In this document: piece by piece, positions 32,150-43,410 of the stretch
Layout of the letters: each line of letters starts with the position of its first letter
Position numbering within the stretch: position 1 is the first letter of the stretch
Source: Eledone cirrhosa
Taxonomy: Eukaryota > Mollusca > Cephalopoda > Octopoda > Eledonidae
Direction: 5' to 3'
Assembly (NCBI GenBank): GCA_964016885.1
Contig: OZ024740.1
Location: forward strand, 298,727,525 to 298,791,524
Length of the DNA stretch: 64,000 nt
Notes under the pieces: generated by a model
The model's database searches: none
What the model was told of the DNA's origin: nothing
The model's input: the letters and a program-made list of their open reading frames with translations, nothing else
Program-made: the position numbers and the translations under genes

Positions 32150-32373
32150 ATAATTGTTTCAACTTTAGGCACAAGGCCAGCAATTTGAAGGGGAGGGGAA
32201 AGTCGATTAAATTGATCCCAGTGCTTACTGGTACTTCATTTTATTGACCCCGTACGGAAGAAAAGCAAAGCTAACCTCAGCGGGATTTGAACTCAGAACA
32301 TAAAGAGCTGTAACTCTATGCTGCGAAGCATGTTGTCCGACGCTCTACCGATACTGCCAATCCACCACTCTTA
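32150..32373 (-). repeat. S1 SINE, antisense
   Basis: Plus strand shows 'aggcacaaggccagcaattt', 'gggatttgaactcagaacat' (B box complement) and 'cgatactgccaatccacc' at the head end. Confidence 0.9.
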
Positions 32374-32382
32374 ATAATAATA

Positions 32383-32577
32383 ATAGATATAGCAATCCCC
32401 ACAGATGACAATATATCTTCCAAGGAAATAGAGAAACTCTCCAAATATAAAGATAAAGAGATTGAAATAACTCGAATGTGGAAAATGAAAACAGAAACAA
32501 TACCTATAATAATAGGTGCTTTAGGAATAAAAAAACAAAACACAGACAAATACATAACCAAATCCCCATTTGACTAG
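32383..32577 (+). pseudogene. LINE-R endonuclease-domain fragment
   Basis: One open frame of 64 codons ending in TAG: IDIAIPTDDNISSKEIEKLS, KYKDKEIEITRMWKMKTETI and PIIIGALGIKKQ. This pattern follows the P-D...D/E-x-K endonuclease region found C-terminal to the RT in site-specific-type LINEs (CRE/R2/NeSL-like; family knowledge). The catalytic P-D half is missing because the S1 SINE abuts directly upstream. Confidence 0.7.
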
Positions 32578-32714
32578 ACTACATAGAATTTTCAAATACG
32601 GCGTAAGCACATATTACTTCCTAATTTTCAAATTCGCTAGCCCTTTGTATCCCACTATTTATATACATATATGTATCTGCTATGGTTATATAGCTTCTAA
32701 TTGAATGGAAGGAA

Positions 32715-32795
32715 GCATGGGTGGCATGTTGGTGTAATGGTAACACATAGGTCCGGCAAACCAAAGATGTGGGTTTGTCTCATGTATGTCAATTC
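32715..32795 (+). repeat. tRNA-like SINE head
   Basis: 'ggtgtaatggtaacacatag' fits a Pol III A box and 'gatgtgggtttgtctc' a decayed B box at tRNA-like spacing. No acceptor stem closes, so this is taken as a SINE head, not a tRNA gene. Confidence 0.45.
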
Positions 32796-32935
32796 TCATC
32801 CTTTTTTCCATTCAGAGGGTTTTTAAAATCCCAACTAACAGACTAATTTTATTTAGTCAAATACGGCATAAGCACATGTTACTACCTAATTTTCAATGGA
32901 AATGTATTTTTATTACTCATTCTTTGCAACACCAA

Positions 32936-33130
32936 ATAATTGTTTCTACTTTTGGCACAAGGCCAGCAATAACCCAGTGTATTACTGGTACTTTATTTTA
33001 TCGACCCCCGTAAGGATGAAAGGCAAAGTTAACCTTGGCGGGATTTGAACTCAGAATGGAAAGGGACGTAACTCTTTGCATCAAAGCATGGCGTCCGACC
33101 CTCTATCGATACTGCCAATCCACCGCCTTC
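32936..33130 (-). repeat. S1 SINE, antisense
   Basis: 'aattgtttctacttttggca' at the tail side, 'gggatttgaactcagaatgg' and 'ctgccaatccaccgcc' at the head side; full length but lacking the internal 35-bp segment. Confidence 0.9.
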
Positions 33131-33499
33131 AGGACATATATAATAATAATAATTTTTTGGTGGTCCATAGAGAGACAATACAACACATTTGGTTGGATAA
33201 TAACTTCTGACCAATGAAATGTCATGTTTAGAATGATACATAAAGAATGCTGACAATAACATTTAGTTTTCCTTATCTTGCTTTCTAAATTCTTTTAACT
33301 TTTGATTTCCAATTTAGTGTGTCAAAATCATAATATTTACTTTTACTCTGATATATATTATCTGTTAAAAGATGTCTACTGTCTTATTTTTGGCATAGTA
33401 TACCTAAGTTTTCTGTGATATATAAAAAAAAACCCAAAAAAACTTATCATCTATAGTTGCACTCTGTTTTATCGGTTTCATCTGTCTCTGAATAATTAC

Positions 33500-33690
33500 A
33501 TTGATTTTCTAACTTTTATGGAGATGGTGAAGATGGTAGAGAGCTTATTAAGTATTTCATAGTATCTTTTCATACTAAGTTCAAATCCTTCTTTACAGGA
33601 TGATTTTGCTTTCCATGTTTTTTTCTCATGTCTATAACAAATAAGTATTTGCCATATATGTTGGGTAAATTACTCATTTTATATTTAGCC
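33500..33690 (+). repeat. Decayed S1-like SINE
   Basis: 'aagatggtagagagctt', 'actaagttcaaatccttc' and 'gattttgctttccatg' follow the S1 order at low identity. Confidence 0.4.
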
Positions 33691-33754
33691 TTGCTAGCAA
33701 TTATTAATTTTTGTACAAAATTTTCACTTTGTTCCCTGTTAAACTGTCATTCTG

Positions 33755-33935
33755 TTGAAGGGCAGAATCGGTAGAGGGTTGGATGCCATGCTTTGTAGCA
33801 TAAAGTTACGGCCCTTTACGGTTTGAGTTCAAATCCCGCCGAGGTTAATTTTGCCTTTCATCCTTACGGAGTCGATAAGATAAAGCACTAGTAATGTACT
33901 GGGATAATTGTGCTAAAAGTAGAAACAGTTATTCT
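33755..33935 (+). repeat. S1 SINE
   Basis: 'cggtagagggttggatgcc', 'gagttcaaatcccgccgagg', 'cctttcatccttacggagtc', ending 'aagtagaaacagttatt'; head shortened by about ten bases. Confidence 0.9.
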
Positions 33936-33947
33936 GTTGGAGTGAAA

Positions 33948-34150
33948 AGTAGTGGATGGCTGAACTGGTAGAGGATCAAGAGTAATATCTTGTAGCATTT
34001 AATTCTATCCATTTCATTCCAAGTTCACTGGGGTAAATTTTGCCCTTCATCCATCTGACATTGAAAAAGTAAGTACCAGTAACCACTGTGGCTGATCTAA
34101 TTGATTGTATTTCCCTTTGCCTTAAAAAGATCCTGGCCTAGTACCTATGT
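33948..34150 (+). repeat. Older S1-like SINE
   Basis: 'agtggatggctgaactggta', 'attccaagttcactgggg', 'tttgcccttcatccatctga' and 'aagtaagtaccagtaac' follow S1 order with many differences; tandem to the previous copy. Confidence 0.65.
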
Positions 34151-34616
34151 TAAATCTTGGGTACCAGACAAAATGTATTGTGGCATTTGGATACAATCCT
34201 TTTCTTTTTGAGATCAACCCCTACAAATGTCAACTTTAATTTTCATCTTTCTCGAGTCAATATAATCGACTTTCCCTTCCTCCCAAATCACTGATCTTCT
34301 GCGCTAACTTAGAAACCATTATTACTTTAGTTTTATGAGAAATACTTAAATGTATACAACATTAAAATATGTGAGTGAATTTAAACAAAAACTAGTGTCT
34401 GAAACATGTAGTAATAGTTTTAATGGAATTTGTAAAATAAGATAAGTTTCTGTGTTACAAAGAGAAGTTAGTTGTTATGTTATGTGGAGGTTCCTCTTTC
34501 AACTAAATGTAGGGGAATAAAGTATTGTGGACATTAATGTAGTAAGATTACATTTTTGAAAGTTGATGAAATATCAGAGGATCGAATTGTATGAATGATA
34601 ATTTTTGTAAACATAT
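34151..34616. other. Unassigned AT-rich intron sequence
   Basis: No feature supported. Confidence 0.5.
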
Positions 34617-34847
34617 TTAACCCTTTCATGACTGCATTTCTAATGAAATACACTCATTTTAATGAAGAATTTTGAGGGATTTACTAAAATTATTAATTGT
34701 TTCATTATTAATATAATAACTTAATGTTAGGTTCTTATATAAAATTATGTTGGAAGATTTTGATTTAAATTGGAAACCTTTGAAATGGGTAGTTTTATTT
34801 CATAGAACCAAAGCCACTTTTGGATGGGTTGGTAACTAAATGGTTAA
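34617..34847 (+). mobile_element. M2 copy: TTAA-flanked non-autonomous element (231 bp), both ends present
   Basis: TTAA-CCCTTTCATGACTGCA at the left and TGGTAACTAAATGG-TTAA at the right. The interior blocks 'tttctaatgaaatacact', 'aattattaattgtttcatta' and 'gttggaagattttgattta' define the family. Only the outer ~10 bases are inverted repeats, so the ends are short, as in piggyBac-type elements. Confidence 0.8.
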
Positions 34848-35228
34848 TTGGAAAATTTCCCAAAGCTGCTTTCTAAATACAAGGCTTTTGCTTCTTGAGA
34901 GCACTTGATATCATCTGCTTATTGAAATACTTGACATGTTTTCATTTGGAATATCTTTTTTTTCATACTAGTATTAAAATATCCCACCAGGCCTACTTGT
35001 ATTATGCTATTTTGAACCTGACAAGATGATTATTTACTTTTATCTGTATATCTTCTGCCAAACTCTTCTTTTGCTTATGTGACACTATGTGAATTATATC
35101 AGAAGTGGTTTGTTTATACGTATATACCCTGCCTCACAACTACTGCCCTGAACTGTTGCTAGTTTGGATCTTCTGTTGATTTCAGTGATGAGTATTCAGT
35201 TTTCAAAATTAACCTGTAAGTTAGAATG
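34848..35228. other. Unassigned AT-rich intron sequence
   Basis: No feature supported. Confidence 0.5.
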
Positions 35229-35367
35229 TCAGATAGAATGCTTTGTAGTATTTGTTCTGACTTTTTGAAATCTTTGAGTTCAAATTCCGCCGAGGTCAAC
35301 TTTGCCTTTCATCCATTTAACGTTGATAAAAAAGTACCAGTCAAGTACTGGAGTTGATTCTTCCTGG
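35229..35367 (+). repeat. S1 SINE, partial
   Basis: 'tttgagttcaaattccgccg', 'aggtcaactttgcctttcat' and 'agtactggagttgatt'; head and tail missing. Confidence 0.75.
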
Positions 35368-36029
35368 AAGAAATCTGTTATATTCAGACCTGGAGGGGAG
35401 ATGGGCTCTGCCAGGTTTTAAAATGCCCTAGAAATGCTGTATGTCAATATGACTCTCTCAGGAGTTATGGGTCCTTAGATTCATACATCTAAGTATTCTA
35501 CAGGCACATATATCCTTAATGTAATTCTGTAGATGATTCATCACAACACAACATGCTAGGCTTGGTATAATCCATCTAAGAACCTTTTATACATTTTTCC
35601 CTCTACCCACTTTCACTCACATGGCTTGAGTCAATACGAAGCTATGGTAAAAGACACTTGCCCATGCCCCCATGATTTCAAAGCAAACCTATTTATTCAA
35701 CCATGTTTGTTTGTATATACCTTTCCCCAACACTGATGCTTGTCTGTCTGTGTATCATTGTGTGAGACACATATTTCTGGATTGTCTATATGTTCTTTTT
35801 GTCACTTTTTATTTGGGGAGGAAAGAACAGCATCCATGACTGGTGGGAGGAAGGTTGGAAGTTATATTCAAACTGGAAACTTTGCCTGAATGCTTACAAC
35901 AAAGTGAACTCCACTAAAAGTATCCAAGGATTATGTGGTGGTGTTAAAATGGGTGATGGGTTAAGTCAGCTAAGAACTCAGAATGCAAAGCACTAGAACA
36001 ATTACCAAAAGGTATCTTGCCTGACACTC
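35368..36029. other. Unassigned intron sequence
   Basis: No feature supported; the 68-codon open frame at 35790 has no recognisable domain. Confidence 0.45.
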
Positions 36030-36305
36030 AAATAATTCCAGCAATCCACAGTCCTAGACTGATACTTTATTTTAAAAACCCTACAAGGATGAAAGGCAAA
36101 GATGACCTCAGTAGAATTTGAATTTAGCACACAGAAAGCTGGAACAAATACTGTAAAACATTTTGTTCTATGCTCTACCTACTGTCTATTTGTCACCTGT
36201 AAAAGACAGATTTGATTTCTCTGGGATTTGAATTCAGAATGTAAAGAGTTATAGCTAAATACTACAAAGCATTTTGTTCAATCCTCAAATGATTCTGCCA
36301 ATCTA
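36030..36305 (-). repeat. Two overlapping S1-type fragments, antisense
   Basis: B-box complements occur twice: 'agtagaatttgaatttagc' near 36112 and 'gggatttgaattcagaatg' near 36221, each followed by the 'aaagcattttgttc' segment (36155 and 36266), so a SINE head was duplicated or two copies nested. Confidence 0.6.
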
Positions 36306-36680
36306 ACCTTCCTCACAACTGATGTTCTGCACAGCTTGTATGTCTGTATCACTATGTGAGACATACACACACACACGAGTTATCTCTCTCAATATACACA
36401 TTTTCACAATCAGTGCTTGAATGCCTGTATCACTATGTGAGAAACACACACACACACGCACACAGAGGAGTTATCTCTGTGTATATATAGCTGTCCTCAC
36501 AATTGCTGTCCTATACTGCATACCTACCTGTAATACTATGTGATGGACAAATAATATGGTGCGTTTTAGTGTATGTCTGTGTGTATATGTGCTTGTGTAG
36601 ATATATTTACAATCTATATTTATGTCTCTCCATCTATGTATGTTTTTACATTTCTTTCACTCTCTCCCACCATCCATCCT
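36306..36680. other. Repeated 'cactatgtgagacataca' segment with CA runs
   Basis: A segment 'tgtatcactatgtgaga' followed by CA repeats and 'gagttatctctctcaata' occurs at 36345 and again at 36425 (also in part at 35750), a ~75-bp diverged tandem repeat. Confidence 0.55.
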
Positions 36681-36726
36681 TCCATCTCTCTCTCTCTCTC
36701 TCTCCGTCCCTCTCTCTCTCTGTCTG

Positions 36727-36773
<47 letters not shown>

Positions 36774-36845
36774 CCATCTCTAGCTCTCTCTCTATTGCTC
36801 TATCTATCTGTATCTATATGTCTATTTATCTATCTATCGATACGT
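36660..36845. repeat. (CT)n / (TA)n / (TCTA)n compound microsatellite
   Basis: TC repeats, then TATATA, then CTATCTAT units; open frames here are Ser/Leu/Tyr/Ile low complexity only. Confidence 0.9.
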
Positions 36846-37199
36846 CTATCTACAGAACACACATGTACACATACATGCTTATAGAGAACTATTATTTCCT
36901 CTCCTTCTCTAACAATTGTCTTCCTACAAGTGTGAGCCAAGAACAAGAACAAGATCAAAAGCTTGAATATGTCAGGTAATACAATGGCTGCCATCTTGGA
37001 AACCAATTATCCAGAGTGTTCTGCTAACCAAATTCTTTATTATTGAACACTCCCTGTGGGGGTCAGCTTGCTGGCACGGTGCAATTCGGCATTCACACTG
37101 CTATTAACTTAATTTTCTCTTCTATAATGCTATATAGAAGGAGATGCATAGTTTTCTGGCTGTGTCTAATCTAGTTATTTATGTGCTAGTTTAGAATGT

Positions 37200-37790
37200 A
37201 TACATTTACACGCGCATGCACGTACACACACACACACGCTCTCTCTCACCTGCTTTCTTTGTTTCTTTTACTCATGTGGGAGATCTTCATCCATTCCTTG
37301 GCCATTTTAACTATCTTTCTCTCTTCTTTCCCTTTTCTTTCCTGGTTTCTCTCCTTCCTTCTCTTTGTTTTCTTTTTTTTTCTTCCTTCCCTCCCACTTT
37401 CTCTTTTTTTCTGCTCTCCCCTCTCCGGTTTCTCAACCTTCCATTCACTTTATTTATATTTAATTTTTATTTTCTTTAATCTCACTCTCTGATTCCCTCT
37501 TTCTCTCTCTACAGTTTCCTATGTATTTTTTTTTGTCTCTTTCTCTGCCCCTTCTTGTTTTCATTATCCCTTTCCTCTCTTTCTTCCCCCTTTATTTATA
37601 TAGTTTTATCTCTTTTATCCATATTCTTTCTTTATTGTATCTGCTCACCTTTTCCCCCTCTCTCAGTGATTATACACATCTACTACTTACTCTCCCTCAA
37701 ACCACTCAGCTTTCACTTCTCTCCTCTCTACTGCTACTACTACACTCAGCACCATTTCAGCCTTTAGGAAATACTTTTCTCTGTGGATTT
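37200..37790. repeat. Polypyrimidine (T/C-rich) tract
   Basis: About 590 bases with strong plus-strand C/T bias (tctttct, cccttc words). Open frames (Phe/Leu/Ser-rich) are composition artefacts. Confidence 0.85.
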
Positions 37791-38853
37791 TCACTGATTT
37801 TGAACATGCAATCTATTATTCTACTGTACCCAACCAAACATTACAAGTACCAGCACCACAAACAGCAACAAAAAGAAGGTGGAAAAAAAACAAAAAACAG
37901 CAATGTATTACTTAATAGTAAATCTGCAAGAGGTGGCTTGCTATTCATGAACCAAACCAGAATTGTGGTGGTTGACAAGTAGATTAGATCACCTTTCATA
38001 TTACAAGGTTGACTGGATTCTTGTTTGTCCTTCACAGGGGTCGATGCTATAAGTACATATAATCTCAGTTGGTCTCTTGACTCTTGCTGTTGGTATTGTT
38101 ACTTAACCTCAATCACCTCTGTTCAAGCAGGTCTGTTGTTATGGAAGTAGTTTTATTGAAAGCTTTCTGGATATGGTGTAGTTTTTCATTTTTTCCTTTC
38201 TTTTTTAATTTTTCCTTTATTACTGCACAACTTTGAGAGGAATAAGTTGGTCATGGTTCATTGGGCGTGAAACATTAACTTATAAGAACTACAGAGAACA
38301 GTTACAAAAGTAGTGAAGCATTAAAAGTGTTGACTGATGTGTACAGGGGAAATAACCCCATTGGTTTAGATGTGTAATGTGAACGCAGCCAATGATTAGC
38401 TAAGAATATCTGCAATTGTTAAGTATACTTGGTGAAAAGGTAGAAGGTTGATGTATTAACCTTAAAAAAAAAAAAAAAAATTCCTTCCAAATCAGTTGCT
38501 GACCTATATGCTGAGTGTAAAATGTAAAATCTTTATGAAAATGGTGAATAATCAGAATAGCCAGGCTGGCAGAGCTGTACAATCACTTACCATCATGTAA
38601 GCCAAATGTTTGAAGCAAATATTTTCTATTAAAACTTTCAATGTTTTATGAACTTATATTTATCTAACAAACAAATCATTATAAGATAGTAAAACATTTG
38701 TATAAATAAATGAACATTGTACTACAGAAGGTTTCCTGTATCTAATTTATTGAAAATGGTTGATTGGTAGGTGTACCACTGAACTGAGACAGATAGCCAG
38801 CAAGATGTTATATGGGTATCACAAGTGTTGTTTTATGAAAGTACTACTATTTA
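37791..38853. other. Unassigned intron sequence
   Basis: A-run at 38465-38480. No exon or repeat end supported. Confidence 0.5.
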
Positions 38854-39205
38854 GGTGTGTGGCTTAGTGGTTAGAGCATTGAGCTCACAATCGTAAGGTT
38901 GTGAGTTTGAATCCCCGACTGGGTGGTGCGTTGAGCAAAACACTTTATTTCATATTGCTCCAGTTTACTCAGCTGTAGATATGAATTGCGATGTCACTGG
39001 TGCCAAGCTGTATTGGCCATTGCCTTTCCCTTTGACAATATCGGTAACATGGAGAGGGGTGATTGGTATGCATGGGCCACTGCTAGTCTTCCACAAAAAC
39101 ACCTTTCCCAGGCTTGGGGGGCCTTAGAAGTGAACTTTCTAGGTGCAAAACCATAGTTATTCATGACCAAAAAGGGCCTACGATGACAACTATATGGGCT
39201 AATAG
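38854..39205 (+). repeat. S2 tRNA-derived SINE, long form
   Basis: tRNA-like head: 'gtggcttagtggttagagca' (A box) and 'ggttgtgagtttgaatcccc' (B box, 38898-38917), tRNA spacing. The body has 'gcaaaacactttatttcata' and 'ttactcagctgtagata', and a 3' region 'atgaccaaaaagggccta'. The head resembles the tRNA with GTTAGAGCA-x-TGAGCTC-type anticodon arm. Shares head and middle with 61005. Confidence 0.85.
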
Positions 39206-39314
39206 TTCACATTAATATAAACATTTATAATTCATTAATATGATTAAAAATTGTTTATTATAATAGCATTTACTTTTTGATAAAAAGGAAAGAAGACCAA
39301 GTTAACATGGCTGG

Positions 39315-39483
39315 TTTTCCTAAAATTATTAATTATTTTATTAGTTAGATAATAACTTAATGTATGGTTCTAATATAAAATTATGCTGGAAGATTTTAAT
39401 CTAAGTTGAAAACCTTTAAAATGGGTGGTTATGTTTCATAGAACCAGAGCTGGTTTTGGCCAGGCTGGGAACTAAAGGGTTAA
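39315..39483 (+). mobile_element. M2 copy, left end missing
   Basis: 'aaaattattaattatttta', 'gctggaagattttaatcta', 'atagaaccagagctggtttt' and GGGAACTAAAGGG-TTAA at the right end. Confidence 0.75.
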
Positions 39484-40160
39484 ACATTAAAAAAGAAATT
39501 TGCCTGAAATGTCAGAAGTTACCTCAATTTTATTTTGTATATTTTAGTAAATTCTACAGTTGAATTTATCCGTCTTGAAATAATAGCTACAATGTTTTTC
39601 TTGTGTCATTTAGCGTGAAATTTAACACTCTCGTAATACTGATAGACTTTTAGTTAAAGTGCAAATTTTGAATGTTTCAGTTCAACTTGTGGTTAAATTT
39701 GGTCATTGTAGGAGATGACATTTATACAGGGGAGGGTATATCATTAAATCTAAATTAGAAATTAGTCTGTATCAAATTATTAAAAAATTCACAAATAAAG
39801 ATTATGAGTTGAAACAGAGCCAAAAGAATTTTATATATTTTTAATATATATTGTTTTCATGTCTCTCTATCTGTCTGGTTGAAATTTAGTGCAGCTTATT
39901 ACCCGGTGTAGGAAGTATATTTTGGACTTCTCAATTTGATACACACACATACACAAATGTATACATAATGAACAGATACATATTTGTCACCAATAATTTC
40001 TTTTATATTATGCAGACAAATCACTCATATATACCCTGTCAATACAGCTAGACATGATTCGACACCATCACGAAGAATGTATAGATCTTCCCACCAGTAT
40101 ATAAAAACAACACACACACACGTCCCCCTTTTTTATTTTTTATTTTATTTCCCCATCTTT
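39484..40160. other. Unassigned AT-rich intron sequence
   Basis: No feature supported. Confidence 0.5.
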
Positions 40161-40260
40161 CAACTTGTACTCTCCTGATGAGGGACTAAAATCTGATATT
40201 TTTAACTTCTTTTCTCTCTCATCCAAAGCGTGAACACTAATTGTTTTTGTCAATTTTTAT
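40160..40260 (+). mobile_element. Element end with CTGATGAGG motif (tentative)
   Basis: CTGATGAGG at 40175, 'gactaaaatctgatattttt' and 'atccaaagcgtgaacactaa' before a TA/CA microsatellite. 54990-55110 has a related sequence (tccatataaagcgtgaaac), so this is a repeat family; no GAAA partner here. Confidence 0.4.
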
Positions 40261-40292
<32 letters not shown>

Positions 40293-40303
40293 TACATACA
40301 TAC

Positions 40304-40350
<47 letters not shown>

Positions 40351-40390
40351 TCTTTTGTACGTATGTATGTGTATATATATATATGTATTA
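40259..40390. repeat. TA/CA compound microsatellite
   Basis: (TA)n, (CA)n, CATA and (TA)n again; low-complexity open frames only. Confidence 0.95.
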
Positions 40391-40539
40391 TTTTATAAAA
40401 TTGTTCATGTGAAAACGTAATGAAACAAATATTGTTATATTTGGGGATGGTCATGTTGCTAGTTTTGCCAATAAAAAACATTCACTATTTCACTTTATTA
40501 TTATAGATAATGGTATATTATTAACTTTGTTATTTATAG

Positions 40540-40730
40540 TTAAGGGCAGTGGATTGGCAGTATCGATTGGGCTATTTACATTCTGAGTTCAAATCCTGCC
40601 GAGGATAGCTTTGCCTTTCTTCCCTATTGGGTCGATAAATAAAGCACCAGTAATGCACTGGGGTGATTTAATTGACTTACCCCTCTCCCCAAATTGTTAC
40701 CCTTGTGCCTATAGTAGAAATCATTTTTGT
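40540..40730 (+). repeat. S1 SINE with internal deletion
   Basis: 'gggcagtggattggcagta' joins directly to the 'tttacattctgagttcaaat' region, losing about 35 bases of the head; tail 'ttgtgcctatagtagaaa' is present. Confidence 0.85.
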
Positions 40731-40886
40731 AGTTAATGGTTATTTCTTGAAATCTTTCATCACACATTCTGTGACCTCCTCATTGACTATTTGTTTTCCT
40801 CTCTGTACTTCCTCTTCTTATTCTGTTTACCCCATCTTGTCTTTCTGTGGTACATTTTTTTGTTTAAATTATTTCTAATAGTAAAG

Positions 40887-41180
40887 CTTACTCTTGGGTC
40901 CCAAATAATCGGGGTGTTTGGAATAAACGGGCAGGGTTTGGCAAAATCGGTAATTTTTCTAGGTTGTCTCCATTGATTTAAAAAAACCCAGAATTAGTTG
41001 TTTAGTTTATCCCAACCCATCCTATTTACTTTGTAATGTATAGGATTGTTAGTAATCTACTTTTTTGTTATGTATAATTTTTTTTTAATAAGCAGGTGGG
41101 GGGTGTCGGAATAAGAGCAGGGGGATACGAAAATTTAATAAGCGAGTTGAGGAGGGGATTATTCAATACCCAAGAGTAAG
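40887..41180. mobile_element. Candidate TIR element (294 bp)
   Basis: CTTACTCTTGGGT at the left and its exact reverse complement (A)CCCAAGAGTAAG at 41169-41180. Further inside, 'aataatcggggtgtttggaa' at the left and 'ggggattattcaa' at the right are also partly complementary, as are 'ggaataaacggg' and 'cggaataagagcaggggg'. No ORF. Family not recognised. Confidence 0.6.
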
Positions 41181-42033
41181 TGAAAGTCAAATACCTCCAC
41201 ATACTGATATTGAGCTGTGCAATCAAACATATGGCTATATCAACATAAATCCTTAGATCTGAATTGCACACTCACAAGTATAGTAACACTAATATGCTTT
41301 AGTCCAACCCCCCTCTTTTTTTTTTCTTCTCTATATACAACAGCATAGATAGGGGCCATGCTCTGTGGACTGAGTGAGATTGGCTTGGGAGTTAGGGGAA
41401 AAAAGCTTTTATCACCTGCTGGAACTAACATGTAAAAGCATTAAATAGATTAATCAATGGTTTTATAACCCTTTAGGAACCAGAAGGCTGGCCATAGACA
41501 AAATAGCCTGAATCAAAACTGACTTACTTATATCAACTACTGCTACCAACATTATAACTCCCTCTCCTATGTCCACTGACCTGCCACTATTAGAATTGGT
41601 ACAACAGCAAACATTTCAACAAAAAGCAAACATTTTTATTTACATTCAGTCTTCCAGTCTAATCAAAACATATTGAATAATTGTTGAATAACGTCCTTTC
41701 TGTACTTTCAAAATGTGCATAAGGGGATGATGTAATGGAATACAATAATGTTGAATGTGTGATACTGCTTTTCTTCCTTTTATGCATAAAACCTTGTGGC
41801 GTCCACGAGGTTGAGTGCTTTCAACTGATTACACCATTGATGGTCGATTGATTGGATCAGCCAATGCTGATTATCATAATAAGTACATACATGTGTGAGG
41901 CTCTCAGCAGGAACTGTGGGAGCTCATGGTTGAATACTTTCTCCTTAAATATACTAATGCTGCATTCCATACTACTTTGATTAGTGGTCTTTCTGGGCTT
42001 AGCACTGTAGATACTCCATATACATTTGCGCGT

Positions 42034-42035
<2 letters not shown>
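41181..42035. other. Mostly unassigned; M2 end remnant at about 41465
   Basis: 'taaccctttaggaaccagaa' followed by 'ggctggcc' at 41466 resembles the M2 right end reversed. Otherwise nothing supported. Confidence 0.4.
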
Positions 42036-42084
<49 letters not shown>

Positions 42085-42104
42085 AGAGAGAGAGAGAGAG
42101 AGCA
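42034..42104. repeat. (CA)n(GA)n microsatellite
   Basis: About 50 bases of CA followed by about 20 of GA. Confidence 0.95.
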
Positions 42105-42437
42105 AGCAATCTTTAATAGTGAAAGAAAAAAAAAATTAAAATTTTAAAAACCCACTAGAGATGAAAATTGTGATTGGCAAAAAATATTTGAACCTGAGAA
42201 TATAAAAAGCAAGCAAATTAAGAAGCAACCCACCTGGTATTGTTATTGACAAAATAAAATAACAACATACTTTGTTGTAGAAATCAACTCACACTTGACG
42301 TTAATGTAATAAAACTGCAGTAGAAAGAAGACATATGTACCATTGATAGCAAGTCTGCAAATACAGTTTGCAAAATAAGCTTTTATTTTTGTATATTCAT
42401 CATTATTGGAGTGGCATAATATGTATGAATACGCTTT

Positions 42438-42485
42438 GATCAATGTATGGCTGAACTTAGATTCTTGGAGAAAGAACATAGCTCC
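42438..42485 (+). repeat. Dispersed repeat segment, copy a
   Basis: 'gatcaatgtatggctgaac' to 'gaacatagctcc' matches 46861-46908 at about 85% by eye; element identity unknown. Confidence 0.6.
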
Positions 42486-42654
42486 ATTATTCATAAGCTA
42501 TGGAGTGAAGTTGGCTGCCTGCAGATGCAAGCCTCACAAGGTGGATTGGCTGTTCCAGTACCTCTCTCCCACCATCCTCTGGGGCAATGTATTCTCCATC
42601 CTGTTGGCTGGGACCCAGAGGTGGGGGTATACAGGTAGATTTGAGTGGATGAAC

Positions 42655-42770
42655 ACATACACACGTAGATGCACACATGCATATGTGTGCGCACACACAC
42701 ATACACACTTGCACACACACTCACATACATGTGCGTGCACATATATACACACTTGTACGCACACACTATA
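42655..42770. repeat. Imperfect (CA)n/(CACG)n microsatellite
   Basis: CA-rich with CG and TG interruptions; open frames (Cys/Val/Thr/His) are low complexity. Confidence 0.9.
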
Positions 42771-42832
42771 TGTAAAACCCCTGAAAATGATTGGAGATTA
42801 GATCAATCAAAATGTAGATAGAAATACAAATG

Positions 42833-42906
42833 ATTCTTCTTCTTCTTCGTTTTCATCTTCGTCTTTGTCGTCGTCTTCGTCTTTGTCGTCGTCTTCGTCT
42901 TCATCT
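42833..42906 (-). repeat. (GAA/GAC/GAT)n tail of LINE-H
   Basis: Plus strand is CTTCTTCTT then CTTCGTCTTTGTCGTCGT units. It directly abuts the LINE-H C-terminus at 42907, so it is that element's 3' microsatellite tail. Confidence 0.8.
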
Positions 42907-43130
42907 TCTCGGAGGTCCTGTCAAAAGTAACTGTCTCCAACTGATCCAGCTAGATCCCCAAGTGAGACCAGCTGAGCTCATGGATGTTATCTAACCATCT
43001 TGCCCCAGGTCTACCCCTGCATCTCCTACCTATTGGTTTTGCATATAAAATCTGTCCAGCAATTCTTTTCCGAGACATTCTAACCATGTGTCTGTAGTAT
43101 CAGAGCTGTGATCTCTCAATTTGGATTAAT
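42905..43130 (-). pseudogene. LINE-H C-terminal fragment, antisense
   Basis: Minus strand: QIERSQL, YYRHMVRMSRKRIAGQILYA, KPIGRRCRGRPGARWLDN, IHELSWSHLGI and DQLETVTFDRTSE; same block as 13030, here joined to the tail because the L-P-P-R-P end is lost. Two stops. Confidence 0.85.
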
Positions 43131-43410
43131 TATAAGGAAAATTTAAATAGGTCTAAATCATTTCTTTAGGTTGACTTACACATTTCAATTTGTTATGTTA
43201 AATGTGTATGCATGTGTGTGTTTCTGGCATAACTATATACATCAAAACATTAAACAATGCTATTCTCATTTATCCACATTGTATTTCTCATTTGAGAGGT
43301 TCTTGATAAATCATTAGGAAATATTTTCCTCCTCAGACTGAAATAAAAGATGTTGTAGGTAAATAGCTTAAAAGTAACAGAGAAGGAGGAAGGGAGGGAG
43401 AGAGAGAGAG

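Noticed and set aside
36503..37982. Ser/Leu/Phe-rich frames of up to 158 codons
   Set aside because: Pyrimidine-rich simple sequence; no domain, no splice context.
38854..38930. tRNA gene
   Set aside because: A and B boxes are present, but it continues as an interspersed repeat shared with 61005, so it is a SINE head; acceptor stem not closed.
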